A stretch of DNA of 64,000 nucleotides from an uncultured Eubacterium sp. (GTDB lineage: Bacteria; Bacillota; Clostridia; Lachnospirales; Lachnospiraceae): contig CAJUTR010000007.1 of assembly GCA_910589665.1 (NCBI GenBank), forward strand, positions 29,885 to 93,884, given 5' to 3'. The translations under genes and the position numbers were made by a program. The stretch's first letter is position 1, and each line of letters begins with the position of its first letter. The notes under the pieces were generated by a model that saw only the letters and a list, made by a program, of their open reading frames with translations, did not search any database and was not told the origin of the DNA. Positions 54,178 through 62,341 of the stretch are shown piece by piece.

Positions 54178-55488
54178 CTAAAGCGCCATATTTGTCGCAG
54201 CTATGACGATCGTGAGCGTGATCAGAAACATAACGGCAGTCATAAACACCATATGCAGGAGCAGTCTTCCGCTGTCCGCCGTGCTTTGAAATACCGACAC
54301 GATCCTTTTATCCGTGACTGGCTGGGAAAACGCCGCCAAGCCTTTATAAAGAACGGTAAAGACAACGAGTTTCATGAGCGGCACGATACAGATCACGGCA
54401 ATGGCCACCAGGCCGCCGACGCCTATGGCGCTTTTGATCAGGATACCCGTGCCGATGACCGTATCCGCCACACCGCCAAATACATTTCCTACCCCAGGTA
54501 TGCTGCTCGCCGCTTTAAATACGGCAGACCGCTTCACGCCGTCGAGCGCTGGCATGATCAGTCCCTGAATGCCCTGATGCCCGATGAGGAGCGCCAAAAG
54601 CGTCTTTGTCCCAATACGCACGAAACTACGCAGCAGCGCCGTAAATCTCGTGAACCTCCAGCCCATCAGCGGATTCAGCATACTGACGAGAAAATAGACC
54701 TGCACAATGGGCAAAAACATATTGACCAGCAGATGTTCCGCAATCGCGATCGCATACAGCGCCGTCTGATAAAAGGCAATCGACGTGGCGCTGCCGGAAC
54801 TCCATGTGAGCGCGACTGAGAAGGTGGGCACGAGTACCCGCATAAAATCTACAATGTTCTGGAGCACCTCACCCGCCACGGCAAAGGCGGAGAAAAATCC
54901 AGCAAATAAAACCGACGCTACGAGAAAATAAATGATCTGAAACCCGGTATCTCCCATCTGTTTTTCATACAAGCTCGTTGAGAAATTAATAAATATGCCC
55001 GACAGGATCCCATATAATAGAAGACGGATAAATGTACTTTTGTTGTGTTCCAATTGTTCCGAAAGATATTGCCTGACATATTCCCCAATACCGGCAAGGG
55101 ATAGTTCCGCCTTTCCGTGAAGCACCTGATCCACATACTCCCGCACAGAAAAATCTATCTCATCCGCTTTCATATCCTGAAGGATCTCCTCCACTTCATC
55201 CAATGGGATGCTGTCGTAGATCGTATCGTAGACATCTTCTGTTCGCAGTTCCTCGCCATACTCTGCCGCCAATGTTTGCTTCCCCGTCTGCATAGCTGGT
55301 CTCTCCCCGCCTTCCTGCGCCGTCACCAACTTCTCCTTCCCTATCTGCGCGGCTGGCCTCTCTTCATCCGCCTGCACAATTTTTGCCCGATGGCACGCGC
55401 TCTCTTCTGCCAGGATATCGATCCGTGGCTGCAGGACCGCACACACACACAACAGCCATATCCATTTCCAACGCCCAAGCTTTCTCAT
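54178..55488 (-). CDS. spoIIIAE: Stage III sporulation protein AE
   Basis: The 436-residue product has a signal-like N-terminus, a polar region of about 110 residues with an imperfect duplication (EERPAAQIGKEKL and GERPAMQTGKQTL), and then a multi-pass membrane domain from about 160 to the end, with blocks such as VPTFSVALTWSSGSATSIAFYQ and SSIPGVGNVFGGVADTV. The family is required for the mother cell-forespore channel. The ATG at 55488 is chosen because GAGGG is well spaced; 55491 is the alternative. Confidence 0.92.
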   Translation of the reverse strand: MRKLGRWKWIWLLCVCAVLQPRIDILAEESACHRAKIVQADEERPAAQIGKEKLVTAQEGGERPAMQTGKQTLAAEYGEELRTEDVYDTIYDSIPLDEVEEILQDMKADEIDFSVREYVDQVLHGKAELSLAGIGEYVRQYLSEQLEHNKSTFIRLLLYGILSGIFINFSTSLYEKQMGDTGFQIIYFLVASVLFAGFFSAFAVAGEVLQNIVDFMRVLVPTFSVALTWSSGSATSIAFYQTALYAIAIAEHLLVNMFLPIVQVYFLVSMLNPLMGWRFTRFTALLRSFVRIGTKTLLALLIGHQGIQGLIMPALDGVKRSAVFKAASSIPGVGNVFGGVADTVIGTGILIKSAIGVGGLVAIAVICIVPLMKLVVFTVLYKGLAAFSQPVTDKRIVSVFQSTADSGRLLLHMVFMTAVMFLITLTIVIAATNMAL

Positions 55489-55567
55489 CATTTCCCTCAA
55501 TCCTCAATCCTCGTTTCTGTCCACAAACCGCTTTTTCCCGCGAGGTTCCGCGCGCATGCAAAAACCG

Positions 55568-55948
55568 TCATGGAATCAATTCCCCAATCGTTTCCAAAAG
55601 CGATTGTAACACCGGCAGACTGACAGCGATCATGCTCATTTTTCCAAAAAAGTCCACCTGACCTGCTATCGTATTCTGGCCGGCATCTTTACAAATGGAC
55701 GCCGTAAATTCGGATAGATATGCAATCCCTATCATTTTTAAGATAATCTTGATATACGTCTCACTGATCCCGATATACTCTGTCAGTTCATGGAACATGT
55801 CCACAATATACTCAAATTTTGTAATACCAAAAAAGAATATGATCATTCCGCTCACGATCGTGATCCATATGCTGATATCCTTTCTCATCGTCCCCACCAC
55901 GATGGCAAGCGTCATTCCTACGATGGCGATCAAAGCGATCTTTACCAT
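55568..55948 (-). CDS. spoIIIAD: Stage III sporulation protein AD
   Basis: The 126-residue membrane protein has about four hydrophobic segments and the blocks MIFFFGITKFEYIV and SETYIKIILKMIGIAYLSEF, with FTASICKDAGQ typical of SpoIIIAD. It lies between spoIIIAC (69 bases upstream) and spoIIIAE (79 bases downstream). Confidence 0.94.
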   Translation of the reverse strand: MVKIALIAIVGMTLAIVVGTMRKDISIWITIVSGMIIFFFGITKFEYIVDMFHELTEYIGISETYIKIILKMIGIAYLSEFTASICKDAGQNTIAGQVDFFGKMSMIAVSLPVLQSLLETIGELIP

Positions 55949-56017
55949 TATCCTGCTCCCCCTCTCTCCTTCGGATGCCGCAATTCCTAAAAATGCTGCG
56001 CAGCCGTCCTCGCTCTG

Positions 56018-56212
56018 CTAGATTGAAAATAATCGTTCGATCATCTCAAACAGTTCTGCGATATAGGGTATGACCCAGAAAAGCACGAGGATCAATCCCG
56101 CCAGTCCTGTTAAAAACGCCTGTTCCTCCCGGCCCGACTGCCGCAGGATCTGATTGAGCATCGACACAAGAATGCCAACCAGCGCAATTTTGAAAATAAT
56201 ACCAACTTCCAC
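56018..56212 (-). CDS. spoIIIAC: Stage III sporulation protein AC
   Basis: The 64-residue protein has two membrane helices (about 3-20 and 31-50) joined by NQILRQSGREEQA, the family hallmark. It starts with GTG after an AAAGGA ribosome-binding site. Confidence 0.94.
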   Translation of the reverse strand: MEVGIIFKIALVGILVSMLNQILRQSGREEQAFLTGLAGLILVLFWVIPYIAELFEMIERLFSI

Positions 56213-56231
56213 AGCTAATCCTTTCCGGTGC

Positions 56232-56765
56232 TCACACGATGAGAATGACCATTAGTAACCCGCACATGATCCCGCACACATAATACAGCTTTAACTTCTC
56301 GTTTTTTTCTCTCCGCCTTTTTTCAATGAAAAACTCCCATTTACTCAGAAAATAATCAATCGCCTTCTCCTGCGCCTGCCGGTCCAGACAGCCAAGCTGC
56401 CCTCCCATTTCCCGGAGTACCTCGACCGCTTCCCGCTCTAAACAATCTCCGCCCATTTCCTTCGAAACGGCATCATCCCAGACCTGCTTCAATTCCTTCT
56501 GGCTGCCCGCCTGCAGTTCTTTGGATACGCGGGAAAAAAAACGCCGGCTATTACCCTGGATCTGATGCGCCGCCCCCTCCAGCGTTTCCGCCATCGGCGT
56601 ATTCATATACCGGATCTCTCCCTGCACGAACAGAAACGCCTTCTTGATCTCATACAGGTTCAGAAGCCTGCTGTTGTACAGGCATCCCTTATAAATGCCA
56701 AATGCCGTTGTTCCAAATACGAGCAGTACCGCTCCCAGTATTTTTGCCATTATCTCAGCCATCAT
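56232..56765 (-). CDS. spoIIIAB: Stage III sporulation protein AB
   Basis: The 177-residue product has membrane helices at both ends (about 5-25 and 157-176) and a helical cytoplasmic or periplasmic middle with KAFLFVQGEIRYMNTPMAE, as in SpoIIIAB, which resembles type II secretion GspF-like proteins. Its start region (ATGATGGCTGA) overlaps the end of spoIIIAA; ATGs at 56765, 56762 and 56750 are all possible. Confidence 0.93.
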   Translation of the reverse strand: MMAEIMAKILGAVLLVFGTTAFGIYKGCLYNSRLLNLYEIKKAFLFVQGEIRYMNTPMAETLEGAAHQIQGNSRRFFSRVSKELQAGSQKELKQVWDDAVSKEMGGDCLEREAVEVLREMGGQLGCLDRQAQEKAIDYFLSKWEFFIEKRRREKNEKLKLYYVCGIMCGLLMVILIV

Positions 56766-57666
56766 ATAAGATCCGCCCCTTCCGATCCCGCACATCCTCT
56801 ATGCTCCCCGGCCCTTCCGCATGTCCGAGAACGATGTACCGTCCAAATCGTTCCTGTTCCACCAGTTTTCCTACCTCCGGTTTATTCCTGACCTCCTGGA
56901 AATTTTCGCCGTGAATGGCCGCGATGATGCGGCAGCCGCAGTTCATCACATGTTCAAGTGCCTGTACATCCTTTTTTCCGCCAATTTCATCGACGACGAT
57001 CACCTCCGGCGAAAGCGACCGGACTGCCATCATCATACCTTCGGATTTCGGACAGCCATCAAGTACATCCGTCCGACAGCCCACATCGTTTTGCGGCACG
57101 CCGCGGTAGCATCCGGCAATCTCGCTCCGCTCGTCCACTACCGTCACGGTCTTTCCCTCCGAACTCCCGGCATCCCCAGACAACATCCTCGCAATATCGC
57201 GCAAAAGTGTGGTCTTTCCGCAACCAGGCGGTGAGATGATCAGCGTATCCGGCAGCCGCCCGTCCTCATCGAGATACGGCATCACGTTCTTCCCGCAGCC
57301 AATGATCTCATGAGAGATACGGACATTGACAAACGATATATTCCTGATATTTTTCACGCACCCACGCTCGACCACCACCTGCCCGGCCACCCCGACACGG
57401 TGACCGCCCGGAATGGTCATAAATCCCTGTGCAATCTCCTCCTCAAACGCATACAGGGAATATCCGCTTATGTAGGCAATCATTTCTTTCAAATCCGACC
57501 TGTCCACCTTCCCGGCGCCGAGTATCCGGCGTTTTCCGCCGATCACTTCCACAGGCTGTCCCATCCGGAACCTTATCTCCCGCAGCCTGTCCATATCAAT
57601 ACGCCCGCCCGTAAAATATGACCGAAATTTCGCCGGCAGTATGTTTTCGATCTCCGTCCACTCCAT
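56755..57666 (-). CDS. spoIIIAA: Stage III sporulation protein AA (secretion-type ATPase)
   Basis: The 303-residue cytoplasmic ATPase has a Walker A motif SPPGCGKTTLLRDIAR, a Walker B-like VIVDEIG and an N-terminal domain with MTIPGGHRVGVAGQ. It is related to type II/IV secretion ATPases and is thought to power the sporulation channel in the mother cell. AAGGAGTG precedes the ATG. A sigma-E-like promoter lies at 57697-57725. It is the first gene of the eight-gene operon. Confidence 0.96.
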   Translation of the reverse strand: MEWTEIENILPAKFRSYFTGGRIDMDRLREIRFRMGQPVEVIGGKRRILGAGKVDRSDLKEMIAYISGYSLYAFEEEIAQGFMTIPGGHRVGVAGQVVVERGCVKNIRNISFVNVRISHEIIGCGKNVMPYLDEDGRLPDTLIISPPGCGKTTLLRDIARMLSGDAGSSEGKTVTVVDERSEIAGCYRGVPQNDVGCRTDVLDGCPKSEGMMMAVRSLSPEVIVVDEIGGKKDVQALEHVMNCGCRIIAAIHGENFQEVRNKPEVGKLVEQERFGRYIVLGHAEGPGSIEDVRDRKGRILYDG

Positions 57667-57696
57667 CTGTCATCACTCCTTGTCTGCGTTTATTTG

Positions 57697-57725
57697 AATA
57701 TATGCAGCGAAGGGAGGAATCATGC
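57697..57725 (-). promoter_or_regulatory. Possible sigma-E promoter of the spoIIIA operon
   Basis: On the minus strand GCATGAT (57719-57725) and CATATATT (57697-57704) are spaced by 14 bases, close to the mother-cell sigma-E consensus. The spoIIIA operon is sigma-E-dependent in B. subtilis, which supports the reading. Confidence 0.45.
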
Positions 57726-57805
57726 AAAAAAAATAAACGGCTTCTATTCTTTCGCCCAGAGTGGTATACTAAATACAATTTCACCAGTAACGGAGGGTTC
57801 ATGTT

Positions 57806-58003
57806 ATGCACTTTGTTAAAGCAAAGGGGATTTTATCTTCCAAAAACGGAATGAACTTATATCGCGGCTGCTCCCACGGCTGCATTTATTGCGACTCCAG
57901 AAGCAGCTGTTATCATATGGAACACGCTTTCGAAGATATCGAGATAAAAGAAAATGCGATCGACCTATTAGAGTACGCACTGATGACGTCTTCCCCAATC
58001 TAA
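57806..58003 (+). pseudogene. Truncated radical SAM (spore photoproduct lyase-like) protein
   Basis: The frame encodes 65 residues that match only the N-terminus of an SPL-like radical SAM family. The iron-sulfur motif C-x3-C-x2-C (residues 22, 26 and 29; RGCSHGCIYCD) is intact and is followed by FEDIEIKENAIDLLE. The sequence then ends with an unrelated tail and a stop where the full protein (roughly 290 residues) should continue; no continuation is seen in another frame downstream. CGGAGGG provides a good ribosome-binding site and a TATACT -10 box lies just upstream, so the fragment may still be expressed. It is probably a deletion remnant next to the minus-strand LRR gene. Confidence 0.85.
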
Positions 58004-58012
58004 CATGAGCAT

Positions 58013-58055
58013 CCCCCTCCAAAATGACAGGCCATGATCTTTCATTTGGAGGGGG
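58013..58055. terminator. Hairpin between the radical SAM fragment and the LRR gene
   Basis: A near-perfect 14-bp stem (58013-58027 with 58042-58055, one bulged A) lies between convergent genes. A T-rich run occurs only some bases further on the plus strand, and none follows it on the minus strand. It is a likely shared 3' end structure. Confidence 0.45.
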
Positions 58056-58063
58056 CAGCTTGA

Positions 58064-59101
58064 CTATTTTTTCAGTTTAAAAGTTACCTTTTTCATCAGG
58101 TATGGATCATCCTGGAAACAGTGGTCAAAATAATACGATTCCAGAATCAATTTCTTTTTCTTATATTTCTTCAGGTTTAAGTTTTTCATCTTAAACACAC
58201 CATTTTTATCTGCTTTTACACTTTTTATCATCTTCTCGCCACCAGGACGTCCGCTCCGGTAATAGAGCTCAACCCCCAGATTTTTACCAGCTTTCCCGAC
58301 AATCTTTTTCGTCTTGCTGGTAATCTTCGTCATCTTTTTGGGAGAAGTCACTTTCAATGTTTTCTTCAGTTTCTTCACATTGTTTTTCTGGAGATCCACC
58401 ATCTGACCAAGCCACACTTTATCTTCTACTAATTGTTTCGGTAATTTTGTGGTCAATTCCGTTTTTGTCAGGTTGTTCCCCGTTAAACACGTATATTGAC
58501 GGGTTAATTTCGTATGCCTCGTCAGATCTGGCAGGGTACTTATATTAGCATTCACTATATAAAAACCAGTCAGTTCCGTCATCCCCCCGATCGGACTTAT
58601 ATCCGTTACCGTAGAGGGAAGTTCGAGACGGGTTAATTGCGTGCAGTTACGGATTCCCTCAATACTCGTGAGACTGAAACAATATCCTAGATCAAGTTCC
58701 GTCAGATTTTTTAAACCTTCTAACGGTTTAAGATCCGTGATCTTGTTTCTTCCCGGCCTAAAATAGCGTAAATTTGTTAATTTTTCTATTCCCTGAAGAG
58801 AAACGATCTGCTCCTCTTCTTTTCTGTCCCGATCACCTGCTGAAAATATGTCCGGTGACAACCTTTCTACCTTCTGCGCCTCCTCTTCTGTGAAGGTACT
58901 AACCGGTGTCTTTCCCAACGCTTTTAGGATTTCCTGATAAAGAGCTTTATCTGGTATTCCCGTTCCGTCGTTCCAAATTACATCGGAGGCAGCCGCTTGA
59001 ACAAGTGGGCCTCCAAATGAAGGCAGACTTCCCAGCAGTACCGAAACCACCATCATTAAAACAACAACTTTTTTCATGATTCCATTCATTTTTTTTACCA
59101 T
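58064..59101 (-). CDS. Secreted leucine-rich repeat protein with basic C-terminus
   Basis: The 345-residue product has a signal peptide (about 1-37), an internalin-like leucine-rich region (about 100-210; LTNLRYFRPGRNKITDLKPL, GLKNLTELDLGY) and a Lys-rich C-terminal beta domain (about 240-345). The ATG at 59101 is chosen from the spacing to AAGGAG. A protein-binding surface role is likely; the partner is unknown. There is no LPXTG motif. A good promoter lies at 59151-59180. Confidence 0.85.
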   Translation of the reverse strand: MVKKMNGIMKKVVVLMMVVSVLLGSLPSFGGPLVQAAASDVIWNDGTGIPDKALYQEILKALGKTPVSTFTEEEAQKVERLSPDIFSAGDRDRKEEEQIVSLQGIEKLTNLRYFRPGRNKITDLKPLEGLKNLTELDLGYCFSLTSIEGIRNCTQLTRLELPSTVTDISPIGGMTELTGFYIVNANISTLPDLTRHTKLTRQYTCLTGNNLTKTELTTKLPKQLVEDKVWLGQMVDLQKNNVKKLKKTLKVTSPKKMTKITSKTKKIVGKAGKNLGVELYYRSGRPGGEKMIKSVKADKNGVFKMKNLNLKKYKKKKLILESYYFDHCFQDDPYLMKKVTFKLKK

Positions 59102-59150
59102 ATCCACCATCTCCTTCCTGTCTACCGAAACAGTCTTTGATTATGTTTTC

Positions 59151-59180
59151 ATTGTAACATAAGACTATAGAGATAGTCAA
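59151..59180 (-). promoter_or_regulatory. Sigma-A-type promoter of the LRR protein gene
   Basis: TTGACT (59175-59180) and TACAAT (59151-59156) are spaced by 18 bases on the minus strand, 50 bases ahead of the start. A 12-base sequence, TCGCAACAACCT, occurs twice nearby (59234 and 59276). Confidence 0.65.
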
Positions 59181-59292
59181 GAAAAAATCTCTCTTTTCAT
59201 GTCTCTCATCTTATCATGTGAACAGACGGATTTTCGCAACAACCTCCGGATATGGTTCCTATTATGTCATTAACATCGCAACAACCTAATCA

Positions 59293-59736
59293 CTATTTTT
59301 TAGAAGATAGATTCAATTTCTTTAATAGCGTTTTGTTGATTTTTCCACTCGATTTCATCTTCTTCTCTTTTTGATATTTTTTAATCGCGGATTTTGTCTT
59401 TGCTCCAAAAGAACCGTCCGCCTTCCCGCACTTATAGCCCAGTTTGTTCAGCTTCTTTTGAATTTTTTTAACCGTTGCCGCGGAATAATATTGGGACTTC
59501 GGCTTTGCAGCAGATCCCGTTTTTGGTTTGGCAGAATACGGACAGTTCCCATTTTTGTGTAAATGCAGTGGATTTCCATTGCAATGATAATGATAGCTGC
59601 CAAGCCCGCTTTTGTTCTTATAATCGTGATGCCCTCCGCTGGAATCTGTCCTTCCTGAATGCGCAGAAACTACCGCATTCGAGAATAGTAAACAGACACA
59701 CAAAATTGCTGTCAGCACTCGTTTTCCATTTTTCAT
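59293..59736 (-). CDS. Secreted YHYH-type protein with peptidoglycan-binding domain
   Basis: The 147-residue product has a signal peptide (about 1-26), then a His/Cys-rich block (SGRTDSSGGHHDYKNKSG, then SYHYHCNG and LHLHKNGNCPY) known as the YHYH motif, and a C-terminal PG_binding_1-like domain (about 82-147; TVKKIQKKLNKLGYKCGKADG, FGAKTKSAIKKYQKEKK). The first part looks metal-binding and the second would hold it on the cell wall. It has its own promoter, divergent from aroE. GGAGG precedes the ATG at 59736 at proper spacing. Confidence 0.85.
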   Translation of the reverse strand: MKNGKRVLTAILCVCLLFSNAVVSAHSGRTDSSGGHHDYKNKSGLGSYHYHCNGNPLHLHKNGNCPYSAKPKTGSAAKPKSQYYSAATVKKIQKKLNKLGYKCGKADGSFGAKTKSAIKKYQKEKKMKSSGKINKTLLKKLNLSSKK

Positions 59737-59790
59737 GATCGTCATCCTCCAAACGTTTTTTGTTCATCCTGATCAAATCAATGCAACTCC

Positions 59791-59819
59791 ATTATACCAA
59801 ATCGCAAATCTTCTCGCAA
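59791..59819 (-). promoter_or_regulatory. Sigma-A-type promoter of the YHYH gene
   Basis: TTGCGA (59814-59819) and a perfect TATAAT (59791-59796) are spaced by 17 bases on the minus strand, about 55 bases ahead of the start. Confidence 0.7.
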
Positions 59820-59843
59820 TACCGCTATCGTTCTTATCCCAAC

Positions 59844-59871
59844 TTGAAATTACTTTCTAATCTGTTATAAT
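59844..59871 (+). promoter_or_regulatory. Sigma-A-type promoter of aroE
   Basis: TTGAAA (59844-59849) and a perfect TATAAT (59866-59871) are spaced by 16 bases. The leader is about 30 bases. Confidence 0.75.
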
Positions 59872-59909
59872 AAAACATATAAATCACAAATAGAAAGGAA
59901 GTATAAAAA

Positions 59910-60662
59910 ATGGATTACGGATTGATCGGAGAAAAACTTGGGCACAGTCTCTCAAAACCGATCCACGAGAGCCTTGCCGATTATACATACGACATCCACC
60001 CCCTCACTAGGGAAGAATTTAAAACATTTATGGAGGAAAAAGCATTCCGCGCGATCAATGTCACGATCCCTTACAAAAAGGACGTGATCCCTTATTTGGA
60101 TTCGATGGACGATCACGCCAAAGCCATCGGCGCCGTAAACACGATCGTCAACACAGACGGAAAACTCCGCGGCTACAACACCGATTTTTCCGGTTTTGAA
60201 TACATGGTCGTGCGCCATCACGTAGATCTCGAACAAAAAAAAGTGGTCGTCCTCGGAAACGGCGGCGCTGCACAGGCGATCAAAGCCGTTGTCAAAAAAC
60301 ACCACGCCAAGGAAATGATCATCGTCGATATAGTCGATGACGGCGAATCCATTTCCTATGAAGAATGTTTTGAAAAGCATACCGACGCCGACGTCATCAT
60401 CAACACCAGTCCGATCGGCATGTATCCGAACGTCGATGCCAGCCCGGTCGACCTCACCAGATTTCCGAACTGCAAGGCCGTCATGGACGTCGTCTACAAC
60501 CCTCTTCCAACTAAACTCGTTGCTCAGGCAAAGGAACTCGGAATGATCGGCGTCAACGGGCTGGAAATGCTGGTCGCGCAGGCAAAATACGCGGTCGAGA
60601 TCTTCCTCGATACCAAAATCGACGAGGACAGGATTCAGGAAATATATGAAAAAATGAAATAA
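59910..60662 (+). CDS. aroE: Shikimate dehydrogenase
   Basis: The 250-residue product reduces 3-dehydroshikimate with NADPH in aromatic amino-acid synthesis. Family motifs are GEKLGHSLSKPIHE (shikimate binding), NVTIPYKKDVIPYLD with the catalytic Lys, GAVNTIVNTDGKLRGYNTD, the nucleotide-binding VVLGNGGAAQAIK and VNGLEMLVAQA. AGAAAGGAAG precedes the ATG. It stands alone, with its own promoter and a hairpin behind it, so it is a monocistronic gene. Confidence 0.96.
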   Translation: MDYGLIGEKLGHSLSKPIHESLADYTYDIHPLTREEFKTFMEEKAFRAINVTIPYKKDVIPYLDSMDDHAKAIGAVNTIVNTDGKLRGYNTDFSGFEYMVVRHHVDLEQKKVVVLGNGGAAQAIKAVVKKHHAKEMIIVDIVDDGESISYEECFEKHTDADVIINTSPIGMYPNVDASPVDLTRFPNCKAVMDVVYNPLPTKLVAQAKELGMIGVNGLEMLVAQAKYAVEIFLDTKIDEDRIQEIYEKMK

Positions 60663-60673
60663 AGATGGGAAAA

Positions 60674-60709
60674 TTCGTACCCTTCAAATGGCGAAATGAA
60701 GGGTACGAA
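60674..60709. terminator. Hairpin between convergent aroE and the lipoprotein gene
   Basis: A perfect 13-bp stem (60674-60686 with 60697-60709) has a 10-base loop. On the minus strand it is followed by TTTTCCC; on the plus strand there is no T-run. It probably serves the lipoprotein operon and may aid aroE. Confidence 0.6.
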
Positions 60710-60722
60710 GGCAACCTTATAA

Positions 60723-61646
60723 TTAACGATATGTTCTTCCCGTAAAAACATCGATCAAAAGAAGATCTTTCCATTTACACACTTCTTCCTCACTATTTTT
60801 AAACTTTACCTGATACAGTGGCGAAAAAGTAAAATTGTCATTTTGCGGTAAAGACATATATACAACCTCGATTTTATCAATACTTTCAGCAGACGGGTAC
60901 GCAACTGCCTTATCTGTAATAGCTGCTACATCATCTAATGATATAAACTCTTCTTGCTTACATTTCTTCACTTCTTTAATCTTATCTGGCACTCTAACAA
61001 AATCTACATATTTGACAACATCACCCTCCAAAGCTAACATTATATATGGAGGTTTTGCTACCTTAGATAAAGCCTCCTCATCAAACGATATTCCTCTATT
61101 TCCAACTAATTCCGTACCTTCATATATATAATTATATTCTATTTGTACCTCATCACCTTCTTTTTCAACTATTCTTCCATTTGATACTGGATAACGACAT
61201 CCCATCTTTTCTAATATATTTCGAATAAAACTATCTGGATCTTTTATTTCTAATTTCGTTTCCCCCTGTTTGTAAAAGCCAAAACTAACATCCCTTTTTT
61301 CCCCGTCGAACAAATCACATAGCCAGGAAAATTTCAAACCTTTATTCTCATACTCGCAGGAAATATTCTCCATTTCACTATTTTTTTCTTTCTTTATCTT
61401 GCTCACATCTATATTTTCTCCCACGACACTTGACGCTAGCGCAGTATCATCTATATCCATAAATGATATATTAAATATGGAATATTCATCTTTAATATCC
61501 GATCTATCATTTAAATCATTCATTTCTGTGCTCGCATTTTCATCTTTGGGCTCTTTTTTCCTAATTTCACTTTTTATCGAGCATCCTGATAATACACCTA
61601 TTGAAACCAAAACCAAACATATCCTTATCAATACCGTTTTTCTCAT
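60723..61646 (-). CDS. Lipoprotein of unknown function
   Basis: The 307-residue product has a signal peptide ending in a lipobox (VLSGC, Cys at about 22), so it is a membrane-anchored lipoprotein. The mature part starts with a charged, Asp/Asn-rich stretch, then a mixed domain. The C-terminal block (SPLYQVKFKNSEEEV, LLLIDVFTGRTYR) is reminiscent of YycH/PepSY-like regulatory lipoproteins, but I do not assign a family. The gene is clearly AT-rich compared with aroE. It is 35 bases downstream of the ABC ATPase gene and likely co-transcribed, suggesting a sensor or accessory role for the transporter. Confidence 0.8.
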   Translation of the reverse strand: MRKTVLIRICLVLVSIGVLSGCSIKSEIRKKEPKDENASTEMNDLNDRSDIKDEYSIFNISFMDIDDTALASSVVGENIDVSKIKKEKNSEMENISCEYENKGLKFSWLCDLFDGEKRDVSFGFYKQGETKLEIKDPDSFIRNILEKMGCRYPVSNGRIVEKEGDEVQIEYNYIYEGTELVGNRGISFDEEALSKVAKPPYIMLALEGDVVKYVDFVRVPDKIKEVKKCKQEEFISLDDVAAITDKAVAYPSAESIDKIEVVYMSLPQNDNFTFSPLYQVKFKNSEEEVCKWKDLLLIDVFTGRTYR

Positions 61647-61681
61647 TTCATTTTCCCTCCATTTACATAATTCAAAACCTT

Positions 61682-62329
61682 TTAAAAACTCCTGACATCA
61701 ATAATATTTCCATTATCAAGTTCATATACTTTATCACACAAATAATCAATATCTGCCTGATTATGACTTGCGATCACAATGGTTCTTCCAGCCTCTTTTA
61801 ATCGGAGAAAAAGAGTTCTCATCTCTTCCACACCTTTTTTATCAAGTCCGTTCATCGGTTCATCTAATATCAATAAAGATTGTTCCTCCATAATAGCCTG
61901 AGCAATTCCTAATCTTTGTCTCATACCGAGTGAATATTTAAAAACGAACTTTTTATCATCTGGATCTAATCCGACTAACTGCATCGTTTGTCGAATTTTC
62001 TCTTTGTCAGGTATCCCTTTTATCGAATACAGATCATATAAATTTTTATATCCCGAAATGTAAGGCATAAAACTCGGAGTTTCAATGATCACACCTATAT
62101 CCTCAGGAAAATCTACCTCTTTCCCTACTTCTTTCCCCTGAACCAAAACTGTACCACGATCTGGTTTCAAAAAGCCTGCTATCACTTTCATTAACAGGGT
62201 TTTGCCTGAACCATTCAGTCCAACAAAACCACATACACTTCCTTTCTCAATTGATATATTTATATCATTGAGAACTTTATGACTTTTAAAAGATTTACTC
62301 ACATTCTTTATTTCTATTACATTTTCCAT
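61682..62329 (-). CDS. ABC transporter ATP-binding protein
   Basis: The 215-residue product is a complete nucleotide-binding domain: Walker A GLNGSGKTLLMK, signature SLGMRQRLGIAQA and Walker B LLILDEPMNGLD, followed by SHNQAD. Its short length and the two neighbouring permeases fit ABC-2-type exporters such as those for bacteriocin immunity or lantibiotic self-protection. The substrate is unknown. It is 12 bases downstream of the permease gene. Confidence 0.93.
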   Translation of the reverse strand: MENVIEIKNVSKSFKSHKVLNDINISIEKGSVCGFVGLNGSGKTLLMKVIAGFLKPDRGTVLVQGKEVGKEVDFPEDIGVIIETPSFMPYISGYKNLYDLYSIKGIPDKEKIRQTMQLVGLDPDDKKFVFKYSLGMRQRLGIAQAIMEEQSLLILDEPMNGLDKKGVEEMRTLFLRLKEAGRTIVIASHNQADIDYLCDKVYELDNGNIIDVRSF

Positions 62330-62341
62330 ACTAAAATCCCC

